Shown: in pieces, positions 10,956-24,400 of the stretch | How the letters are laid out: each line of letters begins with the position of its first letter | Numbering within the stretch: the first letter of the stretch is position 1 | Source of the DNA: Stentor coeruleus | Taxonomy: Eukaryota > Ciliophora > Heterotrichea > Heterotrichida > Stentoridae | Assembly: GCA_001970955.1 (NCBI GenBank) | Contig: MPUH01000037.1 | Coordinates: 62,001 to 126,000, forward strand | Direction of reading: 5' to 3' | Length of the DNA stretch: 64,000 nt | Made by a program: the position numbers and the translations under genes | The notes under the pieces: generated by a model | Seen by the model: the letters and a program-made list of their open reading frames with translations, nothing else | Told to the model about the DNA's origin: nothing | Database searches by the model: none

Positions 10956-13175
10956 ATGCAGCGATATCTGTTTGACTTCCACAAGAAAACCATTCAGGAA
11001 CGCATGCAAATCCTTCAATTGCTATACCCACAGATGAACGGGTCTTACAATGAAGGTATGGATTTAAAAACAGCTGATCTTATGATAGAAAATTGTATTG
11101 GCAAAATGAGTTTGCCTGTTGGTCTCGGTCTAAACTTCCTTATAAATTCTAAAGAATATATTGTCCCAATGAGTACAGAAGAGCCTTCTATAGTTGCTGC
11201 AGCATCAGCTGCAGCCAAGTTTATTAAAGAGCATGGGGGATTTAAAGCTTCATGTACTGCCCCATTGATGATTGGACAAATACAAATTCTTGATATAGAC
11301 TGTATAGAATTTAATCAAAGTTTACAAGAAAAGAAATTATCTTTGATAAAACAAGCAAATACCTTATATTGTCAAAGAATGGTAGCAAGAGGAGGAGGTG
11401 TTACTGATTTAAATTTTCAATCATTATCCCAAACAAGTGGCGTAGTTGAAATCAAAGTTAATGTTGGTGAAGCTATGGGGGCAAATATCGTAAACACAAT
11501 CTGTGAAGGCCTAGCTGGGGACCTTATAAAACTTTTCCCATGCCGAATCGGTTTAAAAATCCTATCTAACTTCTGTACAGAAAGACGAGTAATAAGTGAA
11601 TATAAAATCCCTTTAGACAAATTAACTTATAAAAACCTAAGCAGCCAAGATATATCAAAAGGTTTTATTGAAAGCTATGATTTTGCAAGACAAAGTGTAT
11701 ATCGAGCATGTACACATAACAAAGGTATATTAAATGGTATGCAAGCTGTAGGTGTAGCAACAGGACAAGATACAAGGGCAATAGAAGCAGCGGCTCATAC
11801 ATGGGCAAGTCGAAGTGGTAAATATCAGCCTTTAAATGATTACTATATAGAAGATAATTATCTTATAGGCCGTATAGAATTACCTATGGCTGTTGGGACA
11901 AAAGGTGGTGCTTTAAGAACAAATCCATCATATGTGAGTTCAGCATATATACTTGGTCATCCATCATCATCTGAATTGGCAATGATAATAGCAAGTGTTG
12001 GTTTAGCATGTAATTTCGCAGCTATAAGGGCAATGGTTTCTGAAGGTATTCAAAAAGGTCATATGGGTCTTCATGCTAAAAATATAGCAATAGCAGTTGG
12101 TGTACCTAATGAAATTGTTCAAGAAGTTGTTGAATATATGAAACAAAGGGGGAATATAAGCCAACAAACCGCTTTAGACTACCTTGCAGCACATCATTTG
12201 CATGCTAAATCTAGGAAAAAATATACTATTACAGCGTCTTTAAATACTTTTTATGCAAATTTCCCTGATTGTACACCTCCTTTAAAGCTCAGTATTGCTT
12301 TTCATTGCCCTAAAATACATGGAATGCATATTGTTATAGATAAAAATCCACAAAATGATGCATCTAAAATACATAGTTTACTGTTTTCTAGAAGCAGTTA
12401 TACTTGGGTTACATCATTTCTTTCAATGCTTAATCAGATAAGATTTCACCCAAGGCTACCAAGGACGAATAAAGAATTACAGATAAAAATGAAACTTCTT
12501 TGTATTTGGCTTAATGAGATATTGATAAATCTTATTGTATCGTGGGGATCAGAAAAATCAGAAAAAGCTATTGAAGCAATTTTAGATGGGAATGTGTCAA
12601 GTATTGAACATATTGTTAGTGGAAGTGAAGAATATGTGGAATATGGGGTGTATTTAGTAATGGAACTTTGGCATATTTTGAATTATCATTTAGATGCTTT
12701 TGTTACGGCTGCTTTGCCATGCTCGGATACTTTGGCTAATGCAATTAGAGATGAGATTAGAAAAGTACTTAAGGGTAATCTAAAAGCTTCTTGTGGGAAA
12801 ATGAAAGATTTTGCTGAACTTTTAATGTATAGGAAGAAACAAATGTGCGCAACTCTTATGTATCTTTGTGACTGCTTAGGGGAAGCGAAAATTGATTTAG
12901 AACTTATTGAGGAATTGATGCAAGTTGGGGAAGTACTTGAGATATTAAGTTCAGCAAGAAGGGATTTCAATAAAGTTTTTAAAGGGGATAGAACAAATCC
13001 TAATCTTTATGCTTGCTGGTCATCATTAAATGGGAATAACCCAGCTAAGTATTTTGACCATTTTAACGAACTTGTGAAAAACCAGACAAAGAATTTCAAC
13101 ACAACGCAGATGAGTCTTATAAAGAAAGCTGAAAGTTTGTTAAATGTTTATTACGATATTGCTCCTAAGTTATAG
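10956..13175 (+). CDS. Class II HMG-CoA reductase with long C-terminal extension
   Basis: Reduces or oxidises HMG-CoA/mevalonate using a nicotinamide cofactor. Residues about 1-430 match class II (bacterial/archaeal-type) enzymes. The start motif E-N-C-I-G-K-M-S-L-P-V-G is at about 45-56 and the catalytic Glu in E-E-P-S at about 75-76. A dinucleotide-site G-E-A-M-G-A-N lies at about 171-177, the catalytic Lys in H-N-K-G at about 256 and Asp in G-Q-D-T-R at about 272. The His is in G-H-M-G-L-H-A-K at about 373. All key residues are present. Class II enzymes are usually about 430 residues. Here about 300 further residues, mostly helical and not recognised, follow in the same frame. There is no membrane anchor. 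The first Met is used because the N-terminal match starts soon after it. Confidence 0.9.
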   Translation: MQRYLFDFHKKTIQERMQILQLLYPQMNGSYNEGMDLKTADLMIENCIGKMSLPVGLGLNFLINSKEYIVPMSTEEPSIVAAASAAAKFIKEHGGFKASCTAPLMIGQIQILDIDCIEFNQSLQEKKLSLIKQANTLYCQRMVARGGGVTDLNFQSLSQTSGVVEIKVNVGEAMGANIVNTICEGLAGDLIKLFPCRIGLKILSNFCTERRVISEYKIPLDKLTYKNLSSQDISKGFIESYDFARQSVYRACTHNKGILNGMQAVGVATGQDTRAIEAAAHTWASRSGKYQPLNDYYIEDNYLIGRIELPMAVGTKGGALRTNPSYVSSAYILGHPSSSELAMIIASVGLACNFAAIRAMVSEGIQKGHMGLHAKNIAIAVGVPNEIVQEVVEYMKQRGNISQQTALDYLAAHHLHAKSRKKYTITASLNTFYANFPDCTPPLKLSIAFHCPKIHGMHIVIDKNPQNDASKIHSLLFSRSSYTWVTSFLSMLNQIRFHPRLPRTNKELQIKMKLLCIWLNEILINLIVSWGSEKSEKAIEAILDGNVSSIEHIVSGSEEYVEYGVYLVMELWHILNYHLDAFVTAALPCSDTLANAIRDEIRKVLKGNLKASCGKMKDFAELLMYRKKQMCATLMYLCDCLGEAKIDLELIEELMQVGEVLEILSSARRDFNKVFKGDRTNPNLYACWSSLNGNNPAKYFDHFNELVKNQTKNFNTTQMSLIKKAESLLNVYYDIAPKL

Positions 13176-15163
13176 TAATTTAAGCTATTTTGAATTTGTA
13201 TTATAATAAAAAAGGATTTTTTAGAACAGGTTTTGTTAGTTTAGTCTGTGTGGATAATATTAAGATTAAAGTTTTTGTTTAATACTTTTTTTTTTATAGT
13301 TCAGCGAAAGAAAAATTTATGTGATTTTATACTTGGTGAAATTTGCAGGAAGGATTATATAAAAGATGATAGCTGCTTTATTATTAAATAGAAATTTAGT
13401 TTTAGTTTTTTAAGCTATTAGTATAATAGATTTATTAAAATAGGAATTTTTGTAGGTAGTATAAAATATGAAGTCAAGAATATGCTTTGTATACATAAAT
13501 AATATAATAATATAAAGGAAAAATATTTAAGCTGTAAGAGTTTAATACCCTGTTATAATTTCATACAAAGACTCCTATAAACTAAATCTATTATAAATAA
13601 TAAAAAGTATAATAAATTCTAATATCAGAAGTATAGTTGTGATACTCTTACCAAAAAAATTGTTTAATAGATACGCACTTTATATATAGGGAATATATTA
13701 TACACATTGCAAACAAGTTAATTACTTACATTGGGTTATTCTTCAAATTACTCACAACTTTTAACTTTGTCAATGATAATATTTTCAAAACTTTTACCTA
13801 GTGGAATAATATTTTAATTATCTGTATAGTGTAGTTCTCGTAAAAATAAACAATAAGTAGAGTAAGATAATTGGTAAATCATTGGAAAAGAAAATATAAT
13901 CTTGATGTTCAAAGCTATAAATCTATACACTTAAATATAATATATGAAGGTAATTATTTAAGATAACTTTATTTTGATATAAAAACATACAAAGATTAGC
14001 TTATAAAGAATGCCAATTGAAATCATATAGGGTAAAAAGATAAATTTTGTAATAAATAATTATAATATACTATAAAATATGAGTCTCTAGCCAAAAATTT
14101 AGGTTTTTTAAAGGATTTATTTGTGGAATAAATCAAAAAAGATTGTAATTATAGTATGAACTATACTATCTTGCTGAATTTCAATAATTTATTGATCAAA
14201 TACTCTTGCTTCTCAGATATATATTTTAAAAACATGTGATTTTTTTGATGATGGAACTTGAAAAGGCTTTATTAAGATTTTGTTATAATAAATATAATAT
14301 TCTCAATAGTAATTTATAGATTTTAATAGCATCACATAAGATTAGATTTTAATACTTTAAGTTTTTTAACTATTTCTAGTATTGCAATCAAGTTGATAAA
14401 ATTTTACAAGATTCTTTCATTTTTGGTTCATAGTTATATATACTAAGTTTAGGTAATTTTAAACAAAGAATAATTTTAAAAGAAAATAACTAATTAATAC
14501 GATTATTTTAGGGTTTTTACCAAAGATGGAGGCTCGAAGAATAGAAATGTGAGGAGATGCGCTTATAATTATAAATATGGATTAGATGAAATTTGTTTAT
14601 TTTTTACACTGGTATGAAAAAAACATGATATTACCCTATAAGGCGTATTCTTAATCTTTTTTGCATAAACCAGAACTAATATCTTATATTTTTCTGTGAA
14701 GCTTCATTCAAATATGTTAAACTTTCGTAAATCTAAAAAAAAAAAATTTTTGTTAAACCTTATAATTATTTGCTTTAAATTAGATATTTTTAATTCTATA
14801 AAACCATTAAATTGCTGATTATAAAACATTTAATAATAGAAGAATAAGAAATGAATTTGGGTTTGGATTTAGTCATATTTTAAATAGGAAAAAAAACTGA
14901 AGAAAATCAATATTTCTAATATTTTATTAATTACTTGCATTTATCAAAGTACCTAACCTATCATAATAATCAAATAAAAAATGAGAGAACATTTATAACT
15001 AGTTACATTCCTTAATAAATTACATTAATAATTTTTTCTTATCATAAATTAGCATTACCAATTAAATTAAAAATCATATTTTTTTATCTAAACCATTTAA
15101 TTGAATTTGCCAAATTTCTTTCATTCACAAATATTATAGATTCGATAACTACTTATTATAAAA
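13176..15163. other. AT-rich gene-free stretch
   Basis: About 2 kb with no supported gene or RNA. The left part is G-rich and C-poor just after the reductase; the last 250 bases are C-rich before the next gene. It begins the gene-poor block that runs to about 31.7 kb. Confidence 0.5.
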
Positions 15164-15784
15164 ATGCTTATAAATATGAGCATATCTAGTGAGAAAATAT
15201 GTCAAAATTTAGAGATGAATAATATGTGCAATCGTCTTATAGACTGCTATATAGCTACAACTGAATTCCCAACGCATTTTAGATGTTTAAATCTAAGATA
15301 TCTCCTTTTCCAAACACAAAAAGAGTTATCTTTAAGCGTTGTAGAAACTGTTGGCTGGCTAATTCTTCTTGAAGAGATTGGATTAAAAATCGAATCCATA
15401 AATCCAAAGTATATACTCTTGTATACAGCAATCAAAGCAAAAAAGATACTTGGCAATGTGACAAAAAGAGAATATTTCAACTTGCAAATGATTTATCCTT
15501 CGTTACTAAAAGACTTCAAGGTATGGTCTAAAGAAACATTAACAGATGGAATCATTTCGATAAAGAAATTAGGGAAAAAGTTTAGCGAACTCAATTTACC
15601 CCCTAATCAGAATGTTATTAATTATAACTTCTATGTTGACTACGTTTTAGGTAATGTTCGTGAGTATAAAAGCTACCTTCTTTTAGAGCAAAAAAACTCT
15701 AAACCTTATAAAAAGAGACAAATTCATAATGTTAGTGATAGGAATGTTATTGACGAAAGAGAATTTGAAAGAATAGATAACTAG
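15164..15784 (+). CDS. Tandem family member 1, unknown ~203-residue protein
   Basis: 206 residues, TAG stop, no intron, not recognised. It is one of four same-strand paralogues in this window. Conserved blocks are I-D-C-Y (about 26-30), L-F-Q-T-Q-K-E-L-S-L-S with G-W-L-I-L-L-E-E-I-G-L-K (45-72), Y-T-A-I-K-A-K (88-94), L-G-K-K (140s), N-Y-N-F-Y-V-D-Y-V-L-G (160s) and the C-terminal I-D-E-R-E-F-E-R-I-D. There is no signal peptide or membrane segment; the last 40 residues are basic, then acidic. A Met at residue 5 aligns better with paralogues, but the T-T-A-T-A-A-A box before the first ATG matches theirs. The central helical block faintly recalls a cyclin box, which is only a fold hypothesis. 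Confidence 0.8.
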   Translation: MLINMSISSEKICQNLEMNNMCNRLIDCYIATTEFPTHFRCLNLRYLLFQTQKELSLSVVETVGWLILLEEIGLKIESINPKYILLYTAIKAKKILGNVTKREYFNLQMIYPSLLKDFKVWSKETLTDGIISIKKLGKKFSELNLPPNQNVINYNFYVDYVLGNVREYKSYLLLEQKNSKPYKKRQIHNVSDRNVIDEREFERIDN

Positions 15785-16915
15785 TTGACTATTAGTTTAA
15801 CTTATAAACTAAGATTTATTTTCTATTAAGCTTGTTTATTAAAACTTTATACTGTTTACAAGTTACTATATGACAATCTTGCTTAGAAGTTGTAAGATTT
15901 ATGGTTTTTATACCTTTTTCATATGATTTCTAGTAAAAAAGCTACTTTATTTATGTTCTTCAAAAAATACCTGACATATTTATTTTTGATTTTTGATCTA
16001 CCATTATTTCTGATAAATTATAACTTATTAGTATATAAACTACAAAAATATATTGTTTTTGAATGACAGACTATAAGGTTACATATTTAAATGATATTTA
16101 CATATATTAAAACTGAGTCTAGGAAAGTTTTCTATCGAAATTATTTTCTTCATAAGGTAATTAGGTAAAATTATAGAAATCTTTATCATAAACTCATTAA
16201 TATGATACAATAAACGGTTTATTTAAAATGAATTTATGCTATGAAAAGTAAAAATTCAATACAAATTAAGCCTAAGTGTTTTCCGAAACTATAAATTATC
16301 TAAATCATAGTTTTATCATAATTATGCTACACTTTTAAAGAAATTAATTTAAATAAAGGTTTAAAAAATATTAGAGTATTATTCCCTATATATCAAGTTT
16401 ATAGTATCGATTGGAAAATTTTTTTTGACAGGAATCAGATGACATCGGTATCTCAGAAAAAAATTTAAAAATATTATTTGAATAAACTATGAAGAAGTTA
16501 AGTGCTTAGGAGTTGGCAAATGAGATATGCATTAATAAACACAGTGAAACGTGAAGATATATTGAATAGCTTATAAATTTATCTTATAAATAAATATTTT
16601 TTTTTTAAGTGTTTGAACTTAGATGATATGAATATAGATTGAGAAAAAGCTCAAGCAATTGGGTACATAAAAGAATTGATAATAAAAAATTGCTAAGAGG
16701 AGGGAAAATAATTATTCAATATAAGAAAGTAAGAAATTATCACAAAATGCAAAAAAAATATCTATAAAAACTAAGCATATCAATCTTATTTGACCAAAAT
16801 ATTTATAATCTTTAAACTTTATCTTTCTTTGATTATTATGACTCAGCATACCCAAACTATTTCAATCTTCCATGATTCATAATTATATTAATTATAATTT
16901 ATTGTTTTGAAAGCT

Positions 16916-17083
16916 GAAATACCAATTTTCAAAAATTTTCCTCTCTTAATCTTATCTAGCAACCAAGATTTATTATTTTTAAAGCCGAAATACGTATTTC
17001 TAGCAGTCAAATTTTTTTTTTTGGAAATTGAAATACAAATTTTCAAAGATTTTTCCCTTTTAATTTTATCAAGCAGTCAAGAT
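16916..17083 (+). repeat. Imperfect ~54-bp direct repeat
   Basis: About 16916-16969 and 17030-17083 are near copies, starting G-A-A-A-T-A-C and ending T-C-A/C-A-A-G-A-T. A partial third copy of the ends (about 16986-17011) lies between them. Confidence 0.7.
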
Positions 17084-18782
17084 AATATCCTCTTAGCACA
17101 CTTTTTTTATCATATAAGATTCTTAAATTATAAATCAATATCAAATGTGCATATATAGTTTAATTATATTTAAAATAGAGACTTGATTTTGCAATTTATA
17201 TAAATAAGCAATTGTGCTTTAAAGTTGATAAGATAAAAAATTGAAAAGTAGCATAGAAGATTTAAAATTTGTGTACAAATGATGATTTTTCAAGCTTAAT
17301 ACGTAAAAACAATTAATTTTTTAGAACAAAATTTCAGATTTTTAAATACTTTGCAAGATTTGGAAGACTTAAATTTTATTCTAAGCGAATTTCAAGTTTA
17401 TGAAGCTGGTATATATAAAAGTTTTATTTGATGTGATACAATTCTTAAATAAACTAAATCCCATCTAATTTTTATCATAATTAAGAATCAGTAATTAAGT
17501 TAAATTATATAGAAAAGTTTAAGACTCATATATAAATATTAGTTTATAGGCATAATAATATTTTATCTACATATTATTCTATCGATTTTGAAAATAATAA
17601 TTCATTATCATTCTTATTTCGCCCTATCTTTTGTTTTTGGCTTATAGAGTATATTTTAGCCAAATAAGAACTATTTGCAATTCTCATATATATACATAAT
17701 TACAAAACTCAAAAGCTATTGAAATTTGATTTTCGTCCAATTTACATAAAATATTCCTTATCCAAAACTTTACCTTCAAGTTTTTATCTTCTAATCAAGC
17801 TAGTTTTAGCTATTTTTCTATGAAAAATTCTAGTATCATTTATTCTAAAATTAAACTGAGCTATCAATATCTAGCTGAATGCAAATTTTCTTTAGTTCAA
17901 CTACTTATAGATAACTTAATCCTCTTGTTATAAAAAATTATCTAAAAGTAGAAGGGCACTTTAAACCAAAAATCGGTAGCCTAAATTTACGAAAGCTTAT
18001 TGAGAAGATAAGCATACGTAAGTAGCTATTAAAATTATATTAGTGTAGCCAAGTATACAAATTATGTTTATAAGCTTTTCTTCTCTTAAAAAATTAGAAT
18101 TCTGCTGATAACAAGACCCTTTTTCCAGCTATAAGTTCTATGAAAAGGCTTATATGCTTTATATGGGATAATGGTATAAACAAAATAAAGTACCAATTTT
18201 TCCCATAGTTTACGTTCAATAGTATAGGCTATAAGAGTATAAAAAAAATATTGAATGCATTCGAGTCAATAAAAACTCGCTTATAAGCAAGATAGCTGGC
18301 TTGTACATAATACTTTAGAAAAATGTATATAAAACATGCCTGATATAAAATTAATGTAAAACTTAAGTATGGGTTGTACCTGAAGATTATAAAGATATTT
18401 CAGATCAAATATAGAATAAATACTTTAAAATTATTATCTAATATGCTTTTTAATGTTTATTTGTTAGAAAATATGTCTACTTGCAATATTTGCTGCATTC
18501 AATCTTATTTTAAACCTGGTTATATAGCTTAGCTTATATTTCATAATAATCTGTGAAGAATTGAATACCCTTGAGTCTCTAATATTTCTAAAACAATCCA
18601 AAGCTTAATTAAAGTATATAAATCAAATACAATTTATTTCTAATATTTCTCGTATCGGTTTCCAGGCTATGGCTGTTTAGCATTCACTAAGTGGGCCTAG
18701 ACCAAATTATTTCTTTATCCTAATGTAGCTAATTAATTGATTAAGGTTTAAGGGTAAGCTAAAGTATAAATCTTTCCTTTTA

Positions 18783-18915
18783 TATACATTATGCTTATAT
18801 TTACAAGTAAACATTAGTAATTTTTTTTCCATATATAAATATTATACTTAGATTTACAAGTAAGCATAAGTAAAAAAAAGTCCCTTAAATATATTATGCT
18901 TAGATTTACAAGATG
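18783..18915 (+). repeat. Three imperfect ~52-bp tandem copies
   Basis: Copies begin near 18783, 18836 and 18888. Each contains the core TTATGCTTAGATTTACAAG or a 1-2 base variant, followed in the first two by an A-rich or T-rich tail. Confidence 0.7.
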
Positions 18916-19339
18916 CTTATCTCAAGTTTTTCATAGTTTTAATAATATATTTACTTATTTTATTATATCAGAAATCATCATGTTACTAAGATACTTATAT
19001 TTTCTCTGAATAAATATTTTTTTTCGTAAGTATTCAGTTTATTTCACTTATATATTCTTTATTTCTAAGGCAAAAATAATATTCACTGATATGACTATCT
19101 AATTTCAATAATTTACCTTTTTATGATTAGCTGCTAGAAATAATCAATTGATTTTCAGTATAACTATGAGGACTTTAGAAACTTCTATAGATTAAAAACT
19201 TGTACAACTCGTAATTATCTTAAATAATTTGCGATATAAAATCCAGCGTAGAATTATTTCGATTTTGGATGGACTAATTCTATTACAGATATTTTTTATG
19301 TTAAATCGATTTATTAGGCAAATAGTAAACCATTATAAA

Positions 19340-19948
19340 ATGATTAAGCGAATTACTTCAATGTATCAGCCAAATGAGATTAATCATTCATGCTTAGGGC
19401 TTATTGATCGCTATTTAGTCACAGCAAAATTTCCCAAAAATTTTCAAAGTTTGAATCTCAAAGATCTATTCTGCCAAACTCTAAAAGAGCTTTCATTAAG
19501 TGAAATTGAGATTTTAGTCTGGTTCATTCTTCTTGAAGAAATTAACTATAAAATCAAATCTTTATCTCAAAAGCAAGTCTTATTGTTTACTGCATTGAAA
19601 GCTAAAATCAAACTTGGAAGCACTATTTATAAAGAAATTGAAATATACAGATTGAGAAATCCTTCATTCATGAAGGAATTCAAATCATGGTCTTCAAAGA
19701 ATTTAAGAGAAAATACCATAACTGCACAAGATCTAGGTAAAAGATACAGAGATCTCAGTCTGTCTATAGATCATGATCTTACCAACTATAATTATTATGT
19801 TGATTCTATTTTAAGATCATCTCCTTCATACTGTAACTATCTTGCTACAGAAAAAAGAAAAATAAGAAAAAAGCATATCATCGAAATGAACTGTGAGATA
19901 GAGAGAAATATCATAGATGAAAACGAATTCGAAAGAATAGACTGCTAG
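19340..19948 (+). CDS. Tandem family member 2, unknown ~202-residue protein
   Basis: 202 residues from the chosen start, TAG stop, no intron. The frame is open back to an ATG at 19229, but the extra 37 residues have no counterpart in the paralogues. The ATG at 19340 is preceded by CCATTATAAA, almost identical to the leader of member 3, so I start there. It shares the family blocks: I-D-R-Y-L, L-S-E-I-E-I-L-V-W-F-I-L-L-E-E-I, F-T-A-L-K-A-K, L-G-K-R-Y-R-D-L, N-Y-N-Y-Y-V-D and the C-terminal I-I-D-E-N-E-F-E-R-I-D. It is the most divergent of the four, for example with Arg for Cys in I-D-R-Y. Function unknown. Confidence 0.8.
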   Translation: MIKRITSMYQPNEINHSCLGLIDRYLVTAKFPKNFQSLNLKDLFCQTLKELSLSEIEILVWFILLEEINYKIKSLSQKQVLLFTALKAKIKLGSTIYKEIEIYRLRNPSFMKEFKSWSSKNLRENTITAQDLGKRYRDLSLSIDHDLTNYNYYVDSILRSSPSYCNYLATEKRKIRKKHIIEMNCEIERNIIDENEFERIDC

Positions 19949-21185
19949 GCTTTAAGGAATTAATAAAAATAAGACAATTATTTTATCTAATAGCTTAAAG
20001 TATTGAAAATATATAATTTAGTTTAAACTATGGTTATGCTGGCTAAAACCGATTTTGAATTTTATCTTTTCCTAATAATATAAAGTAAGTATAGTCTTCA
20101 AAATAATTTTTCCTTAGCAACCTATTGAGGTATTTATATATTCTATGCATGAAAACCTTTTTTCTGTCAAAAATTCAACAAAAAAAAATCGACTATCGTT
20201 TAGCTTATATTTTATTTGTATATCCAAGATATTTATGTTTATAAGACTCTGAAAAATTGCTTTAGCAGCATGAGCTTTAATTGTAAGAAAAAAATTTGGT
20301 TACGAGTACTAAATTGGTATACTTGATATATTAAAAAAATGAAATCCATTTTCTTATTCTTCAAAGATAAAAAACTTTTTCAAAAAAGCTCGTTCATTTA
20401 GCAAATTGTTCAATAAAGAAGTTCAATATTAAATCAAATAAATATTTGGCAAACAACGAAATAAATTAAGTTGAATATTTTCAGTGTAAACTTTACTTAG
20501 AATTTTCACTATAAAAACTCTGAAATGAGTAAAATACATAAAATTTGATATGAAAATAAAAATGTATAAGTATTTAAGATATTCATATAAAATGACATGA
20601 ATGCATATAGTTTGGAAGAAAATTTTAAATTTTAGCTTTTTTTTTCATATTTTGAGAATAATTTCAATATTTATATAAAAGATTATAGAAGTAAAAGCTT
20701 AATAGACAAGTATAACATTGTGGAACAGAGGAAAAGAAATAGATTTAAAAAAACTCAAATTTCGAATATAATGAAATTGAAGGAAATATATGAGAATCCT
20801 TGAAAATATATAAAAAAATGCAAGTTAAATAAAGAGCAAAGAGCTTTTGCTTAGTTATATCTTGTAAAGAGACTTACATTTTTGAATTTTTTGCTTACTG
20901 GTCAAAACTGAATTTTTTTTTCGAAATGAAATAAACTGAACGAACTTTTTTTTCTATTTTTAATCATTAGCAATTTGAATATTAAAAACACTTTATAGCA
21001 TTTTTTGTTTTTTCATATAAATAATATAGCAAAAAAGTGGATTTTTTCAGTGAAATTACGTGCTACTGCTTTGAAGCTTGTATAAAGTGTTAGGTATGAA
21101 CTACTTTTGACAATTTTTATACTTTTCACAATAAATTCATAATATGTAGGAATAATAAACAAATAGCACAAAAGAAAAGTTTAAT

Positions 21186-21263
21186 TTCTTGTTGAAATAA
21201 AAAAGTTATATCTATTGTTGCAATAGAAAAGCTAAATCTATTGTTGCAATAGAAAAATAAATT
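21186..21263 (+). repeat. Three 26-bp tandem units containing a small hairpin
   Basis: Units begin at 21186, 21212 and 21238. The second and third hold the perfect inverted repeat CTATTG-TTG-CAATAG (6-bp stem, 3-nt loop). The first has a degenerate form. Confidence 0.75.
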
Positions 21264-21272
21264 TTATAATAT

Positions 21273-21423
21273 CAGATGATGAAATTTACTTTGAAGGGTA
21301 TGGCAACTCTCAAAGTAAATTGTAGTCTTAGTGTATGGATGAGGATTTCAAAACGCAACGAAAAGACTGGAAAATAGACGAAATTGCTCACATTTTGCGA
21401 GCGATAAATCAGAGCTAATAAAG
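21273..21423 (+). pseudogene. Possible relic of a coding segment
   Basis: One frame reads D-D-E-I-Y-F-E-G-Y-G-N-S-Q-S-K-L, then two stops, then M-D-E-D-F-K-T-Q-R-K-D-W-K-I-D-E-I-A-H-I and a stop after R-A-I-N-Q-S. Composition and residue usage are protein-like and unlike the surrounding AT-rich DNA. The W...DE...L pattern resembles a Myb/SANT-type helix, but this is weak. It could be chance. Confidence 0.3.
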
Positions 21424-24400
21424 TTAATAAGATATTAGAATCCAAAAATATATAAAGCTTTATCGTATTTGCATAACTTCTTAAATAGTATTCAACTTAA
21501 AAAGCAATCATTTTTTGACAAAGCATCAAAAATGCTTAAAATTTCAATATATGGAAAAAATTTCATCATCTATCTAAACACTACAACTTCTGCAATTAAA
21601 ATATAAAAAATTTGCATTCCATTACTCAATCACAAGTTTCCGCTTCAAACTACTACTGAAATTAGATTTTCAAATAAAAAAAGATTAAATAAACCCTTAT
21701 TCAAAACTTCATCTATTCAAACTTATTATCTTCTAACAAAACTATTTTTTAAGCATTCTTTACAATCAAAAAAATATTGTTTGCATCATTTTCCTAAAAA
21801 AATCCACACAATCTATCAGTTTTCAAGCTAAATTCAAACTCCCTTTTATCTGGTAGCTTTTTATGAGAATTTAAGATTTTCCCTATAAGAGTTGTTATAA
21901 TAACTAGTAAAAATCTTTAAATCTAGCACAGACATCACTAAATCATAAAAATTAGTATGAAAGGAAGAAGCATACATGCAAAGTTATTAAAATATTTTAT
22001 CATAGGCAAATTTCAAATTAGATTTTATAAAAATTACAATCATACTGAAAACAAAAGCTTTTCAAGTAGTTAATTTATGAGTTACCGATACTTAAGTGTA
22101 TGTAAAATCTAAAACTAGTACATTAATCTATATGAAAAAGCTAGTCAAATAATATAAATTGAAAAATGAAAAGATATAAATAGTTATGCCATTTTAAGGT
22201 ATTAAGCAATTTAAAAATATAAAATATTGAAATATCTTGAACTTGATTATGATATATGAACTTCGTGTATTGAATTTGCATTTATATTTTATTGCTAATA
22301 TTACATCTATATTAAAATCATTACTAAAATATATAAACTTAAGGTAAAATATAATAATGATATAATTTTACAATTGAAGAGGCAACCTTATGCTGAGAAT
22401 AATTTATTATATTGTCTAGTGTATTCTATCTAAAAATAAATGATCTATGCAAGATTAGCAAATACTATGCTACTAGAAATAATTGAATTAGAATTTAGAT
22501 TTATTATATTTTCGTAAATATGATCGATGCAATTTGGTATTTTGATTTCAAAGATACAATTTAGGTTTAATTTTTTAATATTTCAACTTCTGATTTTATC
22601 TTGAATGCTCAAAAAATCCATAAAAAGTTAAATCGATTATATCCCTTTCAATTGCAATTTTAATATTCTAATTTTTTTTTGATGCATTTTACATTAATTC
22701 ATGAACTAAAAAATACTCTCTCCTTTCTAAAAGCATAGCATCCTTATAATCTTGAATTATATTTATAAATTCGTATATTCTATATAAAAAACCATTTTCT
22801 ATTAGAATTTTATTCACTTAATTTCATAAACTTGTACTTTAATTTATTCTAATCGTGATAATGACTATAGAAGAAAGAAAATTCAGCATACAAATAATTT
22901 ATCAAAAATATATAGCTTAAACATCACTTTAAATTTGCAATACATAGCAATAATACCCTTGAAAATTTTACTCTACGATCTTAGTGCTTTTTAGTTAAAA
23001 AACTTCAGGATAGACCTGAAAAATATCGATCGAATAATTTATTTAAACAAGGAAATATTTAAACCCTTTAGAATGTTGAGATTATTGTATAGTGAAGATA
23101 ATGTGCATTATGAATTGATGCTGATTATGCTTTATATAAGAAGCTACTTTTATTCAAAAAGAAAGCTTAAGGTATAAAGAAATCAAGAGAATATAATAGT
23201 ATGATGATAGTGGGATTGATAAAAAGAGTTAAAGTATTTACAACTAACTAAGTATTACTCAAATATACAGTAAAGGGAATACTTAATTAGTAATGAAAAT
23301 TAAGCTCATGCACTTATATCGTATTTTTATCATATATAGGTGAATTTATATTCTAATAAACAAGAGTGATGATAGACTTTAAAACTAAAATACAAAGGAT
23401 CAAACTATAATTTTATTGTAAAAATGAGTGAATTTTTTTTTAAGTATAAACAATAACTTTATATATAAAATTGGGACACATGATCAAGCATAATAAAAAT
23501 ATTAAAGAAAATCCTCAGAATGCCAAAATTCTTTGTATAAATATTCATATCTTTATGATTTGAAGTCTTTTAGATTAAATTAGATATTCTCTTTGACTTC
23601 AAATTTTCATGTAAATCTAAAATTTCGATACATAATTCTAATCAAATAAATTTTACAAATTAAGTTATCTAAAGTAACAAAAACACTAGCACACTCATCT
23701 AACATCACTAAATACTTATGAAAAATCAATCTGAACATCCTAAAATAATTGATTATAATTACTGAAGCATTATTAAGCAAGTTTATAAATACTTCTTAAT
23801 CCCTCTGCAAACATTTACTATCCTACTTGAGCTGCTTATATTTACATCAACCTAAAAGGTTTAATAAATGCATTCCCTAAAACAAAGCATAAACCCTAAT
23901 GATTTTCATATACATATAGTCTAAGGTTTTTCGTCTCAAAAATCTCTTCCTTATATAATTACTAAGAATCTCTATCTATAATTCTAAACATAGTAAAGAA
24001 TACTTAAATTCTTTCGGGACTTTGGAGAAATACTTCATAATATATCATTTGCCAATGCCTTTCACTTAAATGCAGTCTTAATTCAGTTATGGAAAATCAT
24101 CAGTCATGATTAAGTAAAATCTATTTCGGAAAACTTAAAACAAATAAACCTTGTTATATCTATTTTAATAAGTAAATTATAGCAATTGAACCTTTTTGAC
24201 TATAGATTAACTAAAGTTTATATATTTTTGTATACTATTTGCATTGAATAATATATATTTTACTTAAACTACCTTGGTTATATGTTGTAGTTATTTTCAT
24301 TAATTATTGCTTTCATCGATATTATTCATTTCCTACGATATAAAAAAATTACCACTTCAAGGTAAGATAATAATAATTTCATTGGATATTCGCATTCATA

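Larger units (their letters stand above)
15785..19339. other. AT-rich spacer between family members 1 and 2
   Basis: No supported gene in about 3.5 kb. It holds two small direct-repeat clusters, listed separately. A short open frame at 16907-17158 falls within one of them and is not taken as a gene. Confidence 0.5.
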